Part shown: in pieces, positions 57,801 to 60,800 of the stretch
How positions within the stretch are numbered: the first letter of the stretch is position 1
How the letters are laid out: every line of letters starts with the position of its first letter
Source of the DNA: Capra hircus
Lineage: Eukaryota; Chordata; Mammalia; Artiodactyla; Bovidae
Assembly: GCF_001704415.2 (NCBI RefSeq)
Contig: NC_030826.1
Coordinates: 62,019,362-62,083,361, forward strand
Length of the DNA: 64,000 bases
Direction of reading: 5' to 3'
Notes under the pieces: generated by a model
What the model saw: the letters and a program-made list of their open reading frames with translations, nothing else
What the model was told of the DNA's origin: nothing
Databases searched by the model: none
Translations under genes and position numbers: made by a program

Positions 57801-60800
57801 CCAGTCCCTGGTCGACGGAGCAGCACCAGACGCCGTCAGCCTTGCGTTTCAGGGCTGACCAGATGTGCAGAGCAGACACAGCACGTTTTTATCGCAGAAG
57901 CAGGATCGTCGCGTGGACGTCCGGTTACTCGTCTGCCCCAGACAGCGTCGGCCTGCCTGCCTTCGGACCCTCAGCACTAGGAAGAGCCTTCTGCCGTCGG
58001 GGTCCTCTCCCTCCGCGTGGCAGACATCTGTGATAAATGTTTGTTGTTCAGTTGCTCAGCCGTGTCCGAGTCTTTTAACCCCATGGACTGCAGCCCACCA
58101 GGCTCCCCTGCCCAGGCGAGAACACTGGAGTGGGCTGCCGTTTCCTCCTCCAGGGGATCTTCCTGACCCAGGGATCCAACCCACGTGTCTTGTGTCTCCT
58201 CTACTGGTAGGCGGATCCTTTGCCTCTAGCGCCACCTGGGGAGCTCACGTCTCCTGCATCAGCAGGCAGGTTCTTTTACTGGTCACGCCACCTGAGAAGC
58301 CCACGATCCCTATAGAAGGTTGTTTTGATCAGAGAAAAGGGCCACCTCACAGCCCAGCATGTGATGAGCATGGTCAGGCTTCACTTCATGCTTCCTTTAA
58401 CCAAAATGCTAGCACAGACCTCACGCCAAGTGCGGCACTCGGGCTGGGTCTGCAGGGACAGGGGTGGAGGCTCGTCCTGCGAAGGCACAGCCGCCCCGCA
58501 GAGCCAGGCGTGAGCAGCCTGCCGAGTGGCGGGGCGTGGACGATTCCTTGAGCGCTTTCTCGGCCACTAAAGGAAACACGTCGGATCCCACATTCCCTGG
58601 AAGAGCACAGCACCGAAGTCCCGGTGGTCTGGTCGTGCCCAAAATCTCCCGAAAGCTTCTTCACCTCCTGCCATCTCCGTGGGAGCCGAGTTAACTTGAG
58701 GGGTGTTAACCAAGTGACCAGTGGGTAAAGCCCCTCTGGGGAACTCACAGGTCACGACCCAGGATCTGTCGGGTGCAGAGAGCACCGCGGGCTCCGTGGG
58801 AAACCAGATGCTCTCACAGGTCACCATTTTTCAGGAGTCCAGCTCTTTACCTGAAAAAGAAACCTCTGTTCTTCTGTGCCGTTTAACACAGCAGTGAGTC
58901 ACCCCACAGCCTGCCGTGAAGGCGCTTTCCTCCCGGGAACACGCGCTCCCTCTTGCTGTGGGCGCAAGTTTCCTTTCTGCAAATCTTAGACTGGAAAATC
59001 TACACATAAGGAAAGAATCGGCACACAGTTAATCATGTTTGTTTCTTTTATGATGTTAGTGAAAGATACAAAGAGTTTCTCGTACGGGTGAGGGCAGCTT
59101 CTGCTTCGTCTGTGGACGTCGCCCTTGGGCTGAGGGCAGCCTTGAAGGCAGGAAGAGACGCCGCGCGGCCCCCCTTCCTTTCCTCCCCGCCTCCCTCCCG
59201 CCGCCCGCGCGGCAGCGGCACCCAGCCTAGTCAGAGTCCCCGGTCACTTTTGTCCCTGAGGAAATGGCTGACTGTTTTCACGTGTGTGTTACTGTTTAGA
59301 AAGCCAAGCTTGGCCCCGCTGGCAACAAAGTCATCAGTCCCTCCGAGGACAGGAGACAGCCTTCCAACAACCTGGACAGGGTGAAGCTCACCGACTTCAA
59401 CTTCCTCATGGTGCTGGGCAAAGGCAGCTTTGGCAAGGTGAGCGGCCGCGTCCGAGCCGGGTGGGGCTTCCGTGGAGGACGTGGGGCCGGTCGGTCCAGG
59501 TCTCCCTGAGGACTCCGGGGCAGCCCTCTAGGTGTCCCGCCACGTTCTCAGGGGCTCCCGCTTCAGCGCCTTAAAAGCGACTTCTCCAAAAAGCCAGACA
59601 GGGCTCCCTGCGCCACCGTTTCAGGGTTCAGGATGGAGTCGGCGCCCCACAATGGTGGCTGAATAATTTTCACGGCTGAAAATTAAATGCTGGCTTGTAG
59701 TAAATGAACATAATAGCTGAGAGACGCCAGACCGGGCGTCCTCCCTGCCCACGCTGCGTCTGCCTTTCTGGGCCCAACTCTCATGGCGGAGCCAGGGGCT
59801 GGCTTCAACCCTCCTTCTTTCTTTGGGATTTGGGTCCCGACTTCCTGACTTGTGAGGAGCATGTAAAGGTCAGTTAGGCGTCTGCTCTGAGGGTGCTCCC
59901 GAGATGACAGTGCTCCTGAAGTACCTGCTGATGCAGAGGAGGATGTCAAGCATCATTTTCAGTGGCCGCAATGGCGCCCTCGTGTGGCTACGGCCCACAC
60001 AGCATGTATGTCTTGGTGGCCTAGAAGCTTATCAGTCCAGTCCAGTCGCTCAGTCATGTCTGACTCTTTGAAACCCCGTGGACTGCAGCACGCCAGGCTT
60101 CCCTGTCCTTCACCATCTCCCAGGGCTTTCTCAAACTGTATGCTGGAGGAATTTAACGTGCAGCAGTCTATGGGGTTGCAAAGATTTGGACACGACCGAC
60201 GACTAACACACACGCACACACACACACAGACACACCACACACACGCATGCACACACGCACGCACACACACACGCATGCGCACACACAGCCACACCACGCA
60301 CGCACACACAGACACACACACCACACACACACGCGCACACACACACACTGCAGCGTTTGGGAACCGGCGCCTGGAGGCAGCTTCCTTTTTGTCAGCGAGC
60401 CTGTCGGGCCTGGCCTGGTGCTCCAGGGGTTGAGACTTCACCTTCCAGGGCAGGGGCTGCAGGTTCAATCCCTGCAGGAGGACGCCCAGTCTGGTGTCTC
60501 TCAGCTCTTATGATCATTTACTGGTCGGGGAACTAAGATCCCACATGCCTCTTTGCCAAAAAACCAAAAGCAGAAAATAGAAGCAACATTGTAACAGATT
60601 CAATAAAGACTTTAAAAATGAGCCACATCAAAAAAAAAATCTTTAAAAATAATTGACGGGTCTGTACACACAGTTCCGGCACCCCCCGTGCCGTGTGCCC
60701 GGATGTTCAGGTTGCCCTCCATCTGCCTGCAGGTGATGCTGGCCGACCGGAAGGGGACCGAGGAGCTGTACGCCATCAAGATCCTGAAGAAAGACGTGGT

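Larger units (their letters stand above)
42644..59299 (+). other. PRKCA: PRKCA intron 8 (16.7 kb, GT-AG)
   Basis: Donor gtgaga at 42644; acceptor tgtttag ending at 59299. It separates the regulatory-domain exons from the hinge and kinase exons. It contains the long BovB pair, the C-rich minisatellite with a CpG-rich block, an interrupted L1 and many Bov-tA SINEs, listed separately. I recognise nothing in 42644-43256, 44121-45524, 45791-46605, 50324-51244, 53071-54009, 54111-55116, 55906-56307, 56515-57375, 57673-58039 or 58304-59299. The AT-rich part near 53480-53540 and 54230-54420 (several TAATTA and AATTTAA words) may be conserved non-coding sequence. Confidence 0.92.
59438..60732 (+). other. 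PRKCA: PRKCA intron 9 (1.3 kb, GT-AG)
   Basis: Donor gtgagc, acceptor gcctgcag ending at 60732. It holds a BovB fragment, a fold-back ART2 piece, a CA repeat and a CHR SINE. Nothing is seen in 59438-60031. Confidence 0.94.
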
